A stretch of 13,572 bases of DNA from Lachnospiraceae bacterium (GCA_017390645.1 JAFPAZ010000176.1:1-13572); one strand, 5' to 3'. Positions 1 to 8,688 are shown, counted from the first letter of the stretch. Notes: generated by a model from the sequence alone, not told the origin. Numbers and translations: made by a program.

Positions 1-1316
1 ATAAGAACAATCCTTATGATTATCGGGTACTTTTGTACTATGTGAAATTGTTGCAGCAGTATCATAAACAGGATATTCAAAGTATCAATGCTGCCTGTGA
101 TTTGCTTGCCATAGAGGAGATTACAGAAAAGACAAAACAGGAAGTACTTTGTACGATTCTTCATTACTACTATGAAAATTACAGCGGGGAAATTTTCGAT
201 GAATATCTGAAAAAAGTTGATTTATGCTATTTGGACGATTCTGCAAGACAGGAAATTATAAATTATTATTTTATCCGAAATCTTTTTGAGTTAGCTTATT
301 ATGCCATAAAAGAATATGGATATGCAGAAGTAGATAAGAAATCTTTGTTCAAGATGACATCTTATCTGGTTCAGGATAAAAACTATCAAGGTGAAGAATT
401 GCTTACCGGAATTTGCGCCAGGTTGGCATGGAAAGGAAAATATGATAAGTACACCATATCATATCTTATGAAATATTTTGGTGGTTCCACCAAGAGAATG
501 ATTCATTTGTGGGAAATGGCATGTGAGTTTTCTTTAGATACCAGGGAACTGGAAGAAAACATTATTGTACAAATGTTGTTTTCTAATGCTTATGGTAAGA
601 GAAAATACGAAGTATTTTCCGGGTATTTGAATAAAAAACCAAAGCAGGCGGTGGTAAAAGCATTTTTACGTAGCGAGTCGTATGAATATTTTGTAAATCA
701 TATGATGGCACCGGAAGTATTGTTCGAATTGTTGTTGAATGCATTAAGACAAGGGTTATTGCAGGATGAAATTACTAAAATTTCTATTTTGCAACATTAT
801 TCTGACAAAGAGGAAATGGTAAAAAAGAAGGAAGAATTGATTCCTTTATTAAATGAGTTTATTAAACAGGATAAAATCATGCCATTTTTTAAGAATTACA
901 ATAAAATTATGAAATTACCAAGGGACTTAGAAATAAAGACCTACTTATCCTATGAAACAGCTCCGGGAACGGAGGTTTCAATTTATTATAATATGGGAAA
1001 TGAAAAAGAAGAGCAGTACTATCATGAAAAAATGGAAGAAATTTTTATTGGTCATTATCAAAAGGCTTTTATCGTATTCCAAAATGAAAAACTGATGTAC
1101 TATATTACGGAACAACATGATGGTTTGGAAGAAACGACTCAAAGTGATGGAGTGTTGATGGATGCGTCTTTGGATCGCGAAGAAGAATCCAGATTTGCTT
1201 CCTTGAATCTGATGATGCTAAGCAAAGAATTAAAAGATGAAAAAACATTAGAGGAGTTAATGCTTCAATATATGAAGTTGAATCACGTTTTGGACACCAA
1301 CTTAAAGATATTGTAA
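1..1316 (+). CDS. DUF5717-type large helical protein, C-terminal part (5' end outside window)
   Basis: The reading frame is open from base 3 to the TAA at 1314-1316, and the TTG at 33 has no ribosome binding site, so this is the 3' part of a longer gene. About 437 residues are visible. The first 290 or so are almost entirely alpha-helical, rich in Leu, Lys, Glu and Tyr, and look like an alpha-alpha solenoid. After that comes a short beta-rich segment (around TYLSYETAPGTEVSIYY) and a helical C-terminal tail. I see no signal peptide, membrane segment or catalytic motif in this part. From memory it resembles the C-terminal region of the DUF5717 family of Lachnospiraceae, large proteins of unknown function. 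The next gene starts 17 nt downstream and is DUF5716-like, which supports the assignment. A role as a scaffold for the cluster is inference only. Confidence 0.75.
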   Translation, partial: KNNPYDYRVLLYYVKLLQQYHKQDIQSINAACDLLAIEEITEKTKQEVLCTILHYYYENYSGEIFDEYLKKVDLCYLDDSARQEIINYYFIRNLFELAYYAIKEYGYAEVDKKSLFKMTSYLVQDKNYQGEELLTGICARLAWKGKYDKYTISYLMKYFGGSTKRMIHLWEMACEFSLDTRELEENIIVQMLFSNAYGKRKYEVFSGYLNKKPKQAVVKAFLRSESYEYFVNHMMAPEVLFELLLNALRQGLLQDEITKISILQHYSDKEEMVKKKEELIPLLNEFIKQDKIMPFFKNYNKIMKLPRDLEIKTYLSYETAPGTEVSIYYNMGNEKEEQYYHEKMEEIFIGHYQKAFIVFQNEKLMYYITEQHDGLEETTQSDGVLMDASLDREEESRFASLNLMMLSKELKDEKTLEELMLQYMKLNHVLDTNLKIL

Positions 1317-1333
1317 GGAAGGGGTGGATACAA

Positions 1334-2569
1334 TTGAATCGAGGTGTTTTAGGATTTGATATTGGTGAGCAGTATTCTCAGGCAGCCCTTTTATTACACG
1401 GAGAAAAGGAACCGGTTTGTATAAATTATGAAGAAAATGAGGATTCTTATCTATTACCAAATATTGCATGCTATAAGGAACATCAGTTATGGTATTCTTT
1501 AGAAGCAAATGAAATGCTCTGCTTAGAAGAAGGGGACAGAATTGGAGATATTTTAAAAAATGTCAGAAATCATGAAACTGTTGTGCTGGATGGAGCAGGT
1601 TATTTATATCAGGATATTTTTATTTCTTTGATTATGGAACATGTGAAGCAGGTGTTTAAACATTTGGAATGTTTGCCGGAAAAAATCGTTTTTACTTTGT
1701 ATGATATTAACCCTAATATGCTAGAGGCGTTGGAAATTCTAAAAAAAGAAGAAATATTTCAGGGCATTGAAGTCTTGTATACAGGATATCAAAACAGTCT
1801 TCTTTCCTTTGTTTTAAATCAGGAAAATGAGTTATGGAGTAGTAATGTAGCCTCTTTTTATTATGGTCCTGAGGGTATGCAGTATTTTCAAATTAATTTT
1901 ACTAAAAGAAATACCCCGTTACAAATCCAGGTGAAGCATAAGGATTATAAGGAAAAGTTGGATTATTCTGAAAATGAAAAATTAGAGAAAGATGAGATTT
2001 TTAAAATGATTGCCTCGGATGCCATTGGAAATTCCTGTTTGTCTTCTGTGTTTTTGTGTGGAACGGGATTTGAAAATGGCTGGGCAAAAGAATCTTTGAA
2101 ATTTCTATGTAATGGAAGAAGAGTTTTTTTGGGACAGAACTTGTTTGCTTTTGGAGCCTGTTATTATGGAATGGATGAGAAGGAAGATATTTTAGTCAAT
2201 TCCAGTGAAAGAATCCAATACGATATCGGAATTATTGGTTATGACGGAACAAAGGAGCAAATGGTTCTGATTGCCCGTGGGGGAAAAGAGTGGTTTGATG
2301 TTAAGGGTGTTATCAGTGTGTTTTTAAATGATACCAAGCGAATCGAATTTATTTATGTTAATCGCTTTACGAATGAGAGAATCATAGAAACAGTTGAGGT
2401 TGGAGGACTTCCGAAAAGACCGCCCCGTACTACGAAACTGGAGTTGACGGTGGAATTTTATGATAAAAATACAGGAGCGATTGTCATTCGGGATAAGGGA
2501 TTTGGTAAACTATTTCCAACCACGAATAAGATATATCGAAAAGAATTTACTGTGATAAAGGATGTGTAG
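1334..2569 (+). CDS. DUF5716-type Hsp70/actin-fold protein, probable pseudo-ATPase
   Basis: This is a 411-aa protein starting at TTG 1334, chosen because a purine-rich AAGGAAGGGG lies 9 nt upstream and the N-terminus fits the fold. Residues 6-15 (LGFDIGEQYS) resemble the phosphate-1 loop of Hsp70/actin ATPases, with D9 and G11. Residues around 240-280 (SVFLCGTGF, then GRRVFLGQNLFAFGACYYG) resemble the adenosine motif and the following helix. Between them, the position of the phosphate-2 loop (around 172-184, ASFYYGPEGMQY) lacks the usual DLGGGT-type Asp; Y177 stands there by eye alignment. Residues from about 290 to 411 are beta-rich, like a small substrate-binding-type domain. There is no signal peptide or membrane helix, so it is probably cytoplasmic. 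It lies 17 nt after the DUF5717-type gene and 1 nt before the next gene. Binding of nucleotide without hydrolysis is an inference; the cellular role is unknown. Confidence 0.8.
   Translation: MNRGVLGFDIGEQYSQAALLLHGEKEPVCINYEENEDSYLLPNIACYKEHQLWYSLEANEMLCLEEGDRIGDILKNVRNHETVVLDGAGYLYQDIFISLIMEHVKQVFKHLECLPEKIVFTLYDINPNMLEALEILKKEEIFQGIEVLYTGYQNSLLSFVLNQENELWSSNVASFYYGPEGMQYFQINFTKRNTPLQIQVKHKDYKEKLDYSENEKLEKDEIFKMIASDAIGNSCLSSVFLCGTGFENGWAKESLKFLCNGRRVFLGQNLFAFGACYYGMDEKEDILVNSSERIQYDIGIIGYDGTKEQMVLIARGGKEWFDVKGVISVFLNDTKRIEFIYVNRFTNERIIETVEVGGLPKRPPRTTKLELTVEFYDKNTGAIVIRDKGFGKLFPTTNKIYRKEFTVIKDV
2557..2562 (+). promoter_or_regulatory. Ribosome binding site that selects the start at 2571
   Basis: AAAGGA ends 8 nt before the ATG at 2571. 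The in-frame ATG at 2562 overlaps this site and so cannot use it. The site lies inside the last codons of the preceding gene. Confidence 0.7.
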
Positions 2570-2570
2570 T

Positions 2571-3416
2571 ATGGGAAATGTAATTATCTGTCAGACACAA
2601 GAGGGAAAACAACCATATGTTTTTGAAAATGCCAGGATTGAAGTGTATTCTTATGAGGAACTTTGTTATTACATTTACTACAATATACCGATGTTGGATG
2701 AAAATACAATTACTGAGAAATTATTGCAGTGGATATCGGAAGAATTAAAACTAAATGAACTGGCGGAAAAAATAAGACAACAGTTGAATACGGAAGATAA
2801 AGTATCTTTGTACCAGACCATACTAGGGTATCGTTCTTATTTTACCAAACAGGAAATAGAAGAATTTTTGGTTTCCTTTGAAGAATATCAGTTGTTGAGC
2901 ATGTTTGAAAAACAAAAGAAAAAGGCAGATAGCCTTCTATTGTATAAACGTTATATGAAAGCCTTTCATATTTATGAAACGATTGCCATGCAAATAACTG
3001 AAAGAGAGGATATGGAACAAGAGGATAAAATTTTCCTTGGAAATATTTATCATAATATGGCGGTTTGTCAGGGAAAGAATTTTGAATGGGAAGAGGCAAA
3101 GACGAATTTTCGAAAAGCCTATGCATTGAATAAAAATACAGAATCTTTAAAGGAATATTTCTTTTTACTAAAATTAAGTGCTTCTGAGGAAGAGCTTCTG
3201 AAGGAGGAAAAGAAATTCTGTCTGTCAGAGGAATTTTTTCTTGACATTCAGGATGAAATCGAAGATTCTGAAAAGGAAATCAAAGGTATGGAGGTATATA
3301 AAAAATTTGAGTATGCCAAATACAATAAAGAACATGGAAAGTATTTTGATTATAGCCGAAGAATTGATGCCATGCTGGAACAGTGGAAAATGGAATTAAA
3401 GGAACAATGGATATAG
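2571..3416 (+). CDS. Helical-repeat (TPR-like) protein of the DUF5716/5717 cluster
   Basis: This is a 281-aa protein. The ATG at 2571 is preferred over the ATG three codons upstream because only it has a well-spaced AAAGGA. The first 40 residues include some beta structure (MGNVIICQTQEG) and the rest is helical. Residues about 107-200 contain paired helices with TPR-like spacing of small and aromatic residues: a KKKADSLLLYKRYMKAFHIY stretch, then NIYHNMAVCQGKNFEWEEA followed by NFRKAYALN. The C-terminal third is acidic and helical and ends without a recognisable motif. No membrane segment or signal peptide is present, so the protein is probably cytoplasmic. It lies 1 nt after the Hsp70-like gene and 9 nt before the membrane coiled-coil gene, implying one transcript and matched amounts. 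I do not recognise a named family. A protein-protein adaptor role is inference from the repeat type. Confidence 0.8.
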   Translation: MGNVIICQTQEGKQPYVFENARIEVYSYEELCYYIYYNIPMLDENTITEKLLQWISEELKLNELAEKIRQQLNTEDKVSLYQTILGYRSYFTKQEIEEFLVSFEEYQLLSMFEKQKKKADSLLLYKRYMKAFHIYETIAMQITEREDMEQEDKIFLGNIYHNMAVCQGKNFEWEEAKTNFRKAYALNKNTESLKEYFFLLKLSASEEELLKEEKKFCLSEEFFLDIQDEIEDSEKEIKGMEVYKKFEYAKYNKEHGKYFDYSRRIDAMLEQWKMELKEQWI

Positions 3417-3425
3417 GAGAATAGG

Positions 3426-4589
3426 ATGGGAATTCAGGCATTATTTCAGAGAAAAAAGAAAAAGAATGGGAAAGAAGAAATAAAAGAGGAATCTTTCTTG
3501 GAGGACAGTGAAGAAGAAATACTGGTAGTCACTTCTACAAATGAAGTGGATGATTTGTGTGATCAGGTGATCGACGCCAGTTATCACGGGGAAGATTTAA
3601 AAAAAGAATATCAGCTGGTAACGGATTATCTTACAGATATACAGAAAATCGAAGAGTACCTTTTAGTTTCTCGAAAAGAATTAGAGGATGTGGCCAGAAG
3701 GTATTTAAATCTTCAGAATGTCCGGCAGGAATTAAAAGTAAATAGTACTAAAATGCAGGATAAGGATATCCGCATGATGAAACAATATGAAAAAGAAATC
3801 GAATCCGTATTAAATAGTATGGTAGATGCAGAAAAACAGAGCATTTTGATAAAAAAAGATATGAAGTATCTGGAAGGTGAAAAAGATGCACTGGAATTTC
3901 AGATGGAACAAGAAACTATATTTATGGAACGGATGAAGAAAACCGGATTTTATATTTGTGTTGTAATGGTGCTTTTGCTTGCAATTGTGGGAAGTCTGAT
4001 GACGTTTTATGAGCTGGAACTAGGAATTTTGCTGATTTTGGTAGTGTTAGCCGGTGCAGGAGGGATTGTATGGACTTATAGCCGGTTTTTACAATCCAGT
4101 ACCCAGTATAATATTTTTATCAGTAAAATGAATAAGGCCATTGGATTGTTGAACAAGGTAAAGATAAAATGTGTAAATTGTACCAATACTCTTGATTATA
4201 TGTATGCGAAGTATCAGGTAAAAGATGCGAAAGAGTTAGATTTTATCGTTCATCAGTATCAAAAAATGAAAAAAGATGAACTTTCTTATCGAGTCAATGC
4301 CAGTGATTTAAATCGTGCTGCAGACGAGTTGGAGGTATTGCTAAAAAAAATACACGTAAAGGACAGTAGTGTCTGGACCAAGCAGACAGAGGCAATCCTA
4401 GATCCAAAAGAAATGGTAGAAGTGAAGCATTCTTTAAATGTTCGTAGACAGAAATTACGTGACCAGATGGAGGCGAATGAAGAACTCATTCGGATTGCAA
4501 AAGGAAAATTAAAAGAAATGATAAAAGAAACTCCTGCATTGGAGGAAGAAATACGGGAGCAGCTTTTTGCGTATCATTTAGAATATTAG
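3426..4589 (+). CDS. Two-helix membrane protein with long coiled coils
   Basis: This is a 387-aa protein starting at ATG 3426, with AGGAGA 5 nt upstream. The N-terminus is very basic (RKKKKNGK, residues 9-16) and then acidic, with no signal peptide. Residues about 80-165 and 230-380 have coiled-coil-like Leu/Glu/Lys patterns. Between them, residues about 174-195 and 198-217 form two adjacent hydrophobic segments separated by an acidic turn (FYELELG). This predicts a membrane hairpin with both coiled-coil arms on the same, probably cytoplasmic, side. A CVNC motif at 249-252 begins the second arm. It is the last gene of the four-gene cluster; 77 nt follow before valS, which has its own promoter. 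No enzymatic motif is visible. The most natural reading is a membrane anchor for the soluble proteins encoded upstream, but that is inference from context. Confidence 0.85.
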   Translation: MGIQALFQRKKKKNGKEEIKEESFLEDSEEEILVVTSTNEVDDLCDQVIDASYHGEDLKKEYQLVTDYLTDIQKIEEYLLVSRKELEDVARRYLNLQNVRQELKVNSTKMQDKDIRMMKQYEKEIESVLNSMVDAEKQSILIKKDMKYLEGEKDALEFQMEQETIFMERMKKTGFYICVVMVLLLAIVGSLMTFYELELGILLILVVLAGAGGIVWTYSRFLQSSTQYNIFISKMNKAIGLLNKVKIKCVNCTNTLDYMYAKYQVKDAKELDFIVHQYQKMKKDELSYRVNASDLNRAADELEVLLKKIHVKDSSVWTKQTEAILDPKEMVEVKHSLNVRRQKLRDQMEANEELIRIAKGKLKEMIKETPALEEEIREQLFAYHLEY

Positions 4590-4607
4590 AGAAAAAAGAT
4601 TTTAGTC

Positions 4608-4636
4608 TTGATTTTCCATGGTTTAGGTACTATTAT
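4608..4636 (+). promoter_or_regulatory. Sigma-A-type promoter of valS
   Basis: TTGATT (4608-4613) and TATTAT (4631-4636) are separated by exactly 17 nt. Transcription would begin near 4643, leaving a leader of about 24 nt that is too short for a T-box. Confidence 0.6.
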
Positions 4637-4666
4637 GTTTTAAGAAGAAAAATACTGGAGGATATT

Positions 4667-7303
4667 ATGTCGAAAGAATTAGAAAAAAATTACAACCCTC
4701 AGGAGATTGAGGGAAGACTATATGAAAAATGGTTAAATAAAAAATATTTTCATGCAGAAGTAAATAGAAGCAAAAAGCCTTTTACCATTGTAATGCCACC
4801 ACCAAATATCACTGGTCAGTTGCATATGGGACATGCTTTGGATAATACATTACAGGATATTTTAATCCGTTTTAAAAGAATGCAGGGTTATGAAACTTTA
4901 TGGCTTCCTGGAACGGATCATGCTTCTATTGCCACAGAAGCAAAGATTGTTGAGGCAATGAGAAAAGAAGGGGTAACCAAGGAAGATTTAGGAAGAGAAA
5001 AATTCTTAGAACGTGCATGGGAATGGAAAAAACAATATGGCGGAAGAATTGTTTCCCAGTTAAAGAAGATTGGTTCTTCCTGCGATTGGGACAGAGAACG
5101 TTTTACCATGGACGAAGGCTGTAACAAAGCTGTAAAAGAAGTATTTGTAAACCTATATAATAAGAATCTTATTTACCGTGGTGAAAGAATCATTAACTGG
5201 TGTCCAAAATGTTTAACATCCATTTCTGATGCAGAAGTAGAATTTGAAGAGCAGGCAGGACATTTCTGGCATTTGCGTTATCCGTTAGCAGATGGAAGTG
5301 GATATATTAATCTTGCGACTACAAGACCGGAAACCTTACTTGGTGATACTGCAGTGGCGGTAAATCCAAAGGATGAAAGATATAAAGACATGGTTGGTAA
5401 AACCTTAATTTTGCCTATCGTTCACAGAGAAATTCCAATCGTTGCGGATGATTATGTAGAAATGGATTTTGGTACCGGTGTAGTTAAAATTACTCCTGCC
5501 CATGACCCTAACGACTTTGAAGTAGGACTTCGTCATAACCTTCCTGTGATTAATGTTATGACTGAGGATGCAAAGATTACGGAAGATTATCCTAAGTATG
5601 CAGGTATGGACCGTTATGAGGCAAGAAAGGCAATTGTCGCGGATTTAGAAGCAGAAGGTGCGTTGGTTAAAATTGAAGATTATACTCATAATGTAGGAAC
5701 CTGTTACCGTTGTAATACTACGGTAGAACCTAGAGTATCAAAACAGTGGTTCGTAAAGATGAAACCTCTTGCAGGTCCTGCAATTGATGCAGTTAAGAAA
5801 GAAGAAACAAAATTTGTTCCTACCCATTTTGAAAAGACATATTTCCACTGGTTGGAAAATATCCGTGACTGGTGTATTTCCAGACAGTTATGGTGGGGAC
5901 ACCAGATTCCGGCATTTTATTGCGATGACTGTAATGAAATGGTAGTTACTAAGGATGAAACTGCGGTTTGTCCAAAATGTGGAAAACCTATGAGACAGGA
6001 TCCAGATACGCTTGACACCTGGTTTTCTTCTGCTCTTTGGCCATTTTCAACATTGGGCTGGCCGGATAAAACAGAAGAAATGGATTATTTCTATCCAACC
6101 AATGTATTGGTAACAGGTTATGATATTATTCCATTCTGGGTTATGCGTATGATGTTCTCTGGTTTGGAACACACTAATAGAGTTCCATTTGATACTGTAT
6201 TAATTCATGGTCTGGTTCGTGATTCTCAGGGTAGAAAAATGTCAAAATCCCTCGGAAACGGAATTGACCCATTGGAAGTAATTGATAAATATGGTGCAGA
6301 TGCTTTGAGATTTACCTTGGTTACCGGAAATGCACCGGGTAATGATATGAGATTTTATTGGGAAAGAATCGAAGCTAATCGTAACTTTGCCAATAAAGTA
6401 TGGAATGCTTCCAGATTTATGATGATGAATTTTGAAAAGGCTGACTTTGAAAATGTATCATTAGATGATTTAACCCAGGCAGATAAGTGGATCTTATCCA
6501 AGGTAAATACCCTTGCAAAAGATGTTACTGCTAATATGGAAAAATATGATTTGGGTGTTGCAGTTGCAAAATTATATGATTTTATTTGGGAAGAGTTCTG
6601 TGACTGGTACATTGAAATGGTTAAACCTAGATTGTATAACGACGAAGATACTACAAAGGCTGCAGCATTATGGACGTTAAGAACTGTATTAATCCAGTCT
6701 TTGAAATTATTACATCCATATATGCCATTTATTACGGAAGAGATTTTCTGTAACCTGCAGGATGCAGAAGAGTCCATTATGGTTTCAAAATGGCCGGAAT
6801 ACAAAGAAGAATGGAATTTCCAAAAAGACGAAATAGCAGTAGAAGCAATCAAAACCGCAGTAAGAGAAATTCGTAATGTAAGAACTCAGTTGAATGTAGT
6901 TCCGAGCAAGAAAACAAAAGTTTTTGTAGTTTCTGAAAATGAAGAAGTAATGAAAATCTTTGAAGACGGAAAGGTATTCTTCGGAACATTAGGTTCTGCA
7001 AGTGAAGTTTTGGTACAAAGAGACAAAGAAGGTATAGAAAAAGATGCAGTTTCAGCAGTAATTGAAAATGCGGTTATTTATATTCCTTTTGCAGAATTGG
7101 TAGATGTTGAAAAAGAATTAGAACGTCTGAAAAAAGAAGAAACAAGATTACAAGGTGAGATAAAAAGAGCTAAGGGTATGTTAAGCAATGAAAAATTCGT
7201 TGCAAAAGCTCCGGAGGCGAAAATAGAAGAAGAAAAAGCCAAAGTAGAAAAGTATACAAAAATGCTGGAACAGGTAAAAGAACGATTGAGCCAGTTACAA
7301 TAG
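4667..7303 (+). CDS. valS: Valine--tRNA ligase
   Basis: A class I aminoacyl-tRNA synthetase of 878 aa, close to the usual length of bacterial ValRS (about 880). It charges tRNA-Val with valine using ATP in the cytoplasm. The catalytic signature HMGH is at 53-56 within [13 protein letters not shown], and KMSKS is at 524-528. The inserted editing domain, which hydrolyses mischarged Thr-tRNA, is marked by [13 protein letters not shown] from residue 218. Cys pairs typical of this family are present (CPKC near 180, CYRC near 345, CDDC and CPKC near 425-445). The anticodon-binding helical domain follows, and residues about 810-878 form the C-terminal coiled coil characteristic of ValRS. The ATG at 4667 has TGGAGGA about 6 nt upstream. 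Its own promoter lies in the 77-nt gap. Expression does not appear to be under T-box control in this window. Confidence 0.98.
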   Translation: MSKELEKNYNPQEIEGRLYEKWLNKKYFHAEVNRSKKPFTIVMPPPNITGQLHMGHALDNTLQDILIRFKRMQGYETLWLPGTDHASIATEAKIVEAMRKEGVTKEDLGREKFLERAWEWKKQYGGRIVSQLKKIGSSCDWDRERFTMDEGCNKAVKEVFVNLYNKNLIYRGERIINWCPKCLTSISDAEVEFEEQAGHFWHLRYPLADGSGYINLATTRPETLLGDTAVAVNPKDERYKDMVGKTLILPIVHREIPIVADDYVEMDFGTGVVKITPAHDPNDFEVGLRHNLPVINVMTEDAKITEDYPKYAGMDRYEARKAIVADLEAEGALVKIEDYTHNVGTCYRCNTTVEPRVSKQWFVKMKPLAGPAIDAVKKEETKFVPTHFEKTYFHWLENIRDWCISRQLWWGHQIPAFYCDDCNEMVVTKDETAVCPKCGKPMRQDPDTLDTWFSSALWPFSTLGWPDKTEEMDYFYPTNVLVTGYDIIPFWVMRMMFSGLEHTNRVPFDTVLIHGLVRDSQGRKMSKSLGNGIDPLEVIDKYGADALRFTLVTGNAPGNDMRFYWERIEANRNFANKVWNASRFMMMNFEKADFENVSLDDLTQADKWILSKVNTLAKDVTANMEKYDLGVAVAKLYDFIWEEFCDWYIEMVKPRLYNDEDTTKAAALWTLRTVLIQSLKLLHPYMPFITEEIFCNLQDAEESIMVSKWPEYKEEWNFQKDEIAVEAIKTAVREIRNVRTQLNVVPSKKTKVFVVSENEEVMKIFEDGKVFFGTLGSASEVLVQRDKEGIEKDAVSAVIENAVIYIPFAELVDVEKELERLKKEETRLQGEIKRAKGMLSNEKFVAKAPEAKIEEEKAKVEKYTKMLEQVKERLSQLQ

Positions 7304-7331
7304 TTAGGATGATATTCAGGTTAAAAGGTCA

Positions 7332-7346
7332 CAGACGTTACGTCTG
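7332..7346 (+). repeat. Short perfect inverted repeat downstream of valS
   Basis: CAGACG, a TTA loop and CGTCTG form a 6-bp hairpin 29 nt after the valS stop. No U-tract follows (AAGAAAAT), so it is not a convincing intrinsic terminator. It could be a 3'-end structure of the valS message or a small protein-binding palindrome. Confidence 0.4.
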
Positions 7347-7387
7347 AAGAAAATAGTATGACTTTTGGAAAAGTGGTATCATGAAAT

Positions 7388-7422
7388 AAGAAACAGGCAG
7401 GAGGTTTTTTTGCCTGTTTCTT
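7388..7422 (+). terminator. Terminator-like 12-bp hairpin between valS and the DegV gene
   Basis: AAGAAACAGGCA (7388-7399) pairs perfectly with TGCCTGTTTCTT (7411-7422) around an 11-nt loop that itself contains a run of seven T, partly in the arm. Only TTTCTTCT follows, so the U-tract is poor. The hairpin ends a few bases before the ribosome binding site of the next gene. It probably ends valS transcripts but might also act as a leader structure of that gene. Confidence 0.6.
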
Positions 7423-7441
7423 CTGGAAAAGGAGGATTATC

Positions 7442-8293
7442 TTGAGTAAAATAGCAATTGTTACAGACAGTAATAGCGGAATTACCCAGGAACAAGGAAA
7501 GCAAATGGGAATTAGTGTAATTCCTATGCCCTTTGAAATAAATGGTAAAGAATATTTTGAGGATATAAATCTGTCTCAGGAAGAATTTTATGAATTATTA
7601 GAAGATGGGGCAGAGATTTCTACTTCCCAACCATCTCCGGAAGCAGTTCTTGATTTATGGGATCGGTTATTGGAAGAATATGATGAAGTCGTGCATATTC
7701 CAATGTCGTCCGGTCTAAGTGGTTCTTGTGGAACCGCTATGGGTCTGGCTTTGGATTATGACGGAAAAGTGCAGGTAGTAAATAATCAAAGAATTTCAGT
7801 TACTTTAAGACAATCCGTATTGGAAGCCATGGAACTGGCAAAACAGGGAAAAAACGCTAGTGAGATAAAAGAAATACTAGAACGGGAAAAATTCGAGTCC
7901 AGTATTTATATTACTTTGGATACCTTAAAATATCTGAAAAAAGGAGGAAGAGTCACTCCTGCGGCAGCGGCACTTGCAACTTTATTAAAAATCAAACCTG
8001 TGCTTCAGATTCAGGGTGAAAAATTGGATGCTTTTGCCAAGGCGAGAACAGTAAAACAGGCAAAATCCATCATGATGGAATCGATAAAAAAAGATATGGA
8101 AGAGCGGTTTGGAAAAAATGTGTATCTTCAAATGGCTTATACCAAAAATATGGATGCTGCCTTAGAATTTAAAAAAGAAGTAGAAGCTTATTTTCCAGGA
8201 TACGAAGTACGGATGGATCCACTTTCCTTAAGTGTATCCTGTCATATTGGCCCTGGTGCGTTGGCTGTGGCAGTTACGAAAAAATTGCCATAG
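7442..8293 (+). CDS. DegV family fatty-acid-binding protein (FakB-like)
   Basis: This is a 283-aa protein of typical DegV length. The TTG at 7442 is chosen because AAAAGGAGG ends 6 nt upstream and the next residues (SKIAIVTDSNSGIT) are the canonical DegV N-terminus. DegV proteins bind a fatty acid and, as FakB, present it to the kinase FakA for phosphorylation and entry into phospholipid synthesis in the cytoplasm. Visible signatures are TSQPSP at 61-66 and PMSSGLSGS at 87-95; T61/S62 and S93 occupy positions known in the family for contacting the fatty-acid carboxylate. The LDTLKYLKKGGR segment and the C-terminal GPGALAV segment are also present. No fakA gene is in the window. No convincing promoter was found between the upstream hairpin and the gene. 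Which fatty acid is bound cannot be read from the sequence. Confidence 0.93.
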   Translation: MSKIAIVTDSNSGITQEQGKQMGISVIPMPFEINGKEYFEDINLSQEEFYELLEDGAEISTSQPSPEAVLDLWDRLLEEYDEVVHIPMSSGLSGSCGTAMGLALDYDGKVQVVNNQRISVTLRQSVLEAMELAKQGKNASEIKEILEREKFESSIYITLDTLKYLKKGGRVTPAAAALATLLKIKPVLQIQGEKLDAFAKARTVKQAKSIMMESIKKDMEERFGKNVYLQMAYTKNMDAALEFKKEVEAYFPGYEVRMDPLSLSVSCHIGPGALAVAVTKKLP

Positions 8294-8370
8294 GAAATGG
8301 GAAAAGAAAATAGCTGTTGGAAATTGTAAAAAGATAGCGAGATACCATTTAAGATGATGATGAAAAACAA

Positions 8371-8399
8371 TTGCAAATAGTAGAAAGAATCGTTATGAT
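8371..8399 (+). promoter_or_regulatory. Sigma-A-type promoter of the small-protein/zinc-ribbon TPR operon
   Basis: TTGCAA (8371-8376) and TATGAT (8394-8399) are spaced by 17 nt. Transcription would start near 8406, giving a leader of about 96 nt before the GTG at 8502. Within that leader AGAAG (8401-8405) could pair with CTTCT (8443-8447), but no known riboswitch is recognised. Nothing is seen in 8294-8370. Confidence 0.6.
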
Positions 8400-8501
8400 A
8401 AGAAGGTAATCGGAGCTTAGGGATCGTTTTTAAGAAAGGTTACTTCTGTGAAAAGATTCTGATTTGCAAAAGAAACAAGGATTCAAAAAAGGAGAAAAGC
8501 T

Positions 8502-8660
8502 GTGCTTAATTTTGAAGAAGAAATTAGAAAATTTAAGCCTGTCGCAGAATTGGAACAAGCAGAGGATGCGATTTATAGTAACGATTTAAAAGATGTGACA
8601 GATGTTTTGGCAGAAATGCTGAAGGAACTAAAAGAAAAACAAGGAAATCAACAAAAGTAA
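8502..8660 (+). CDS. Small acidic helical protein, 52 aa
   Basis: A short gene starting at GTG 8502 and ending at TAA 8658-8660, with AAAAGGAGA 7 nt upstream of the start. The protein is 52 aa, charged and probably all-helical: it starts MLNFEEEIRKFKP, continues with an ELEQAEDAIY segment and a DVTDVLAEMLKEL segment, and ends in a polar Lys/Gln tail. It has no Cys, membrane segment or signal peptide. Good codon structure, a strong ribosome binding site, a promoter upstream and tight spacing (28 nt) to the next gene argue that it is real. From memory, similar small proteins occur in Lachnospiraceae, but I know of no function. Being co-transcribed with the zinc-ribbon TPR membrane protein, it may be a partner of that protein (inference). 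Confidence 0.75.
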   Translation: MLNFEEEIRKFKPVAELEQAEDAIYSNDLKDVTDVLAEMLKELKEKQGNQQK

Positions 8661-8678
8661 GGAGCCAATGCTTCGATT

Positions 8679-8683
8679 GGAGG
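8679..8683 (+). promoter_or_regulatory. Ribosome binding site that selects the start at 8689
   Basis: GGAGG is 5 nt before the ATG at 8689. The in-frame ATG at 8668 has AAGGAG only 3 nt upstream, which is too close, and it would add seven residues before the zinc ribbon. Confidence 0.65.
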
Positions 8684-8688
8684 TACAA

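Noticed and set aside
33..35. TTG as the start of the first gene
   Set aside because: The frame continues to the left edge of the window, there is no ribosome binding site, and the protein resembles the C-terminal part of a much larger family.
6355..6852. 165-aa open frame on the minus strand
   Set aside because: It lies wholly inside valS, whose translation is unmistakable. It has no ribosome binding site or recognisable motif and is a shadow frame.
8401..8501. Possible riboswitch in the leader before the 52-aa gene
   Set aside because: Only a short AGAAG/CTTCT pairing is visible, with no conserved aptamer core that I recognise.
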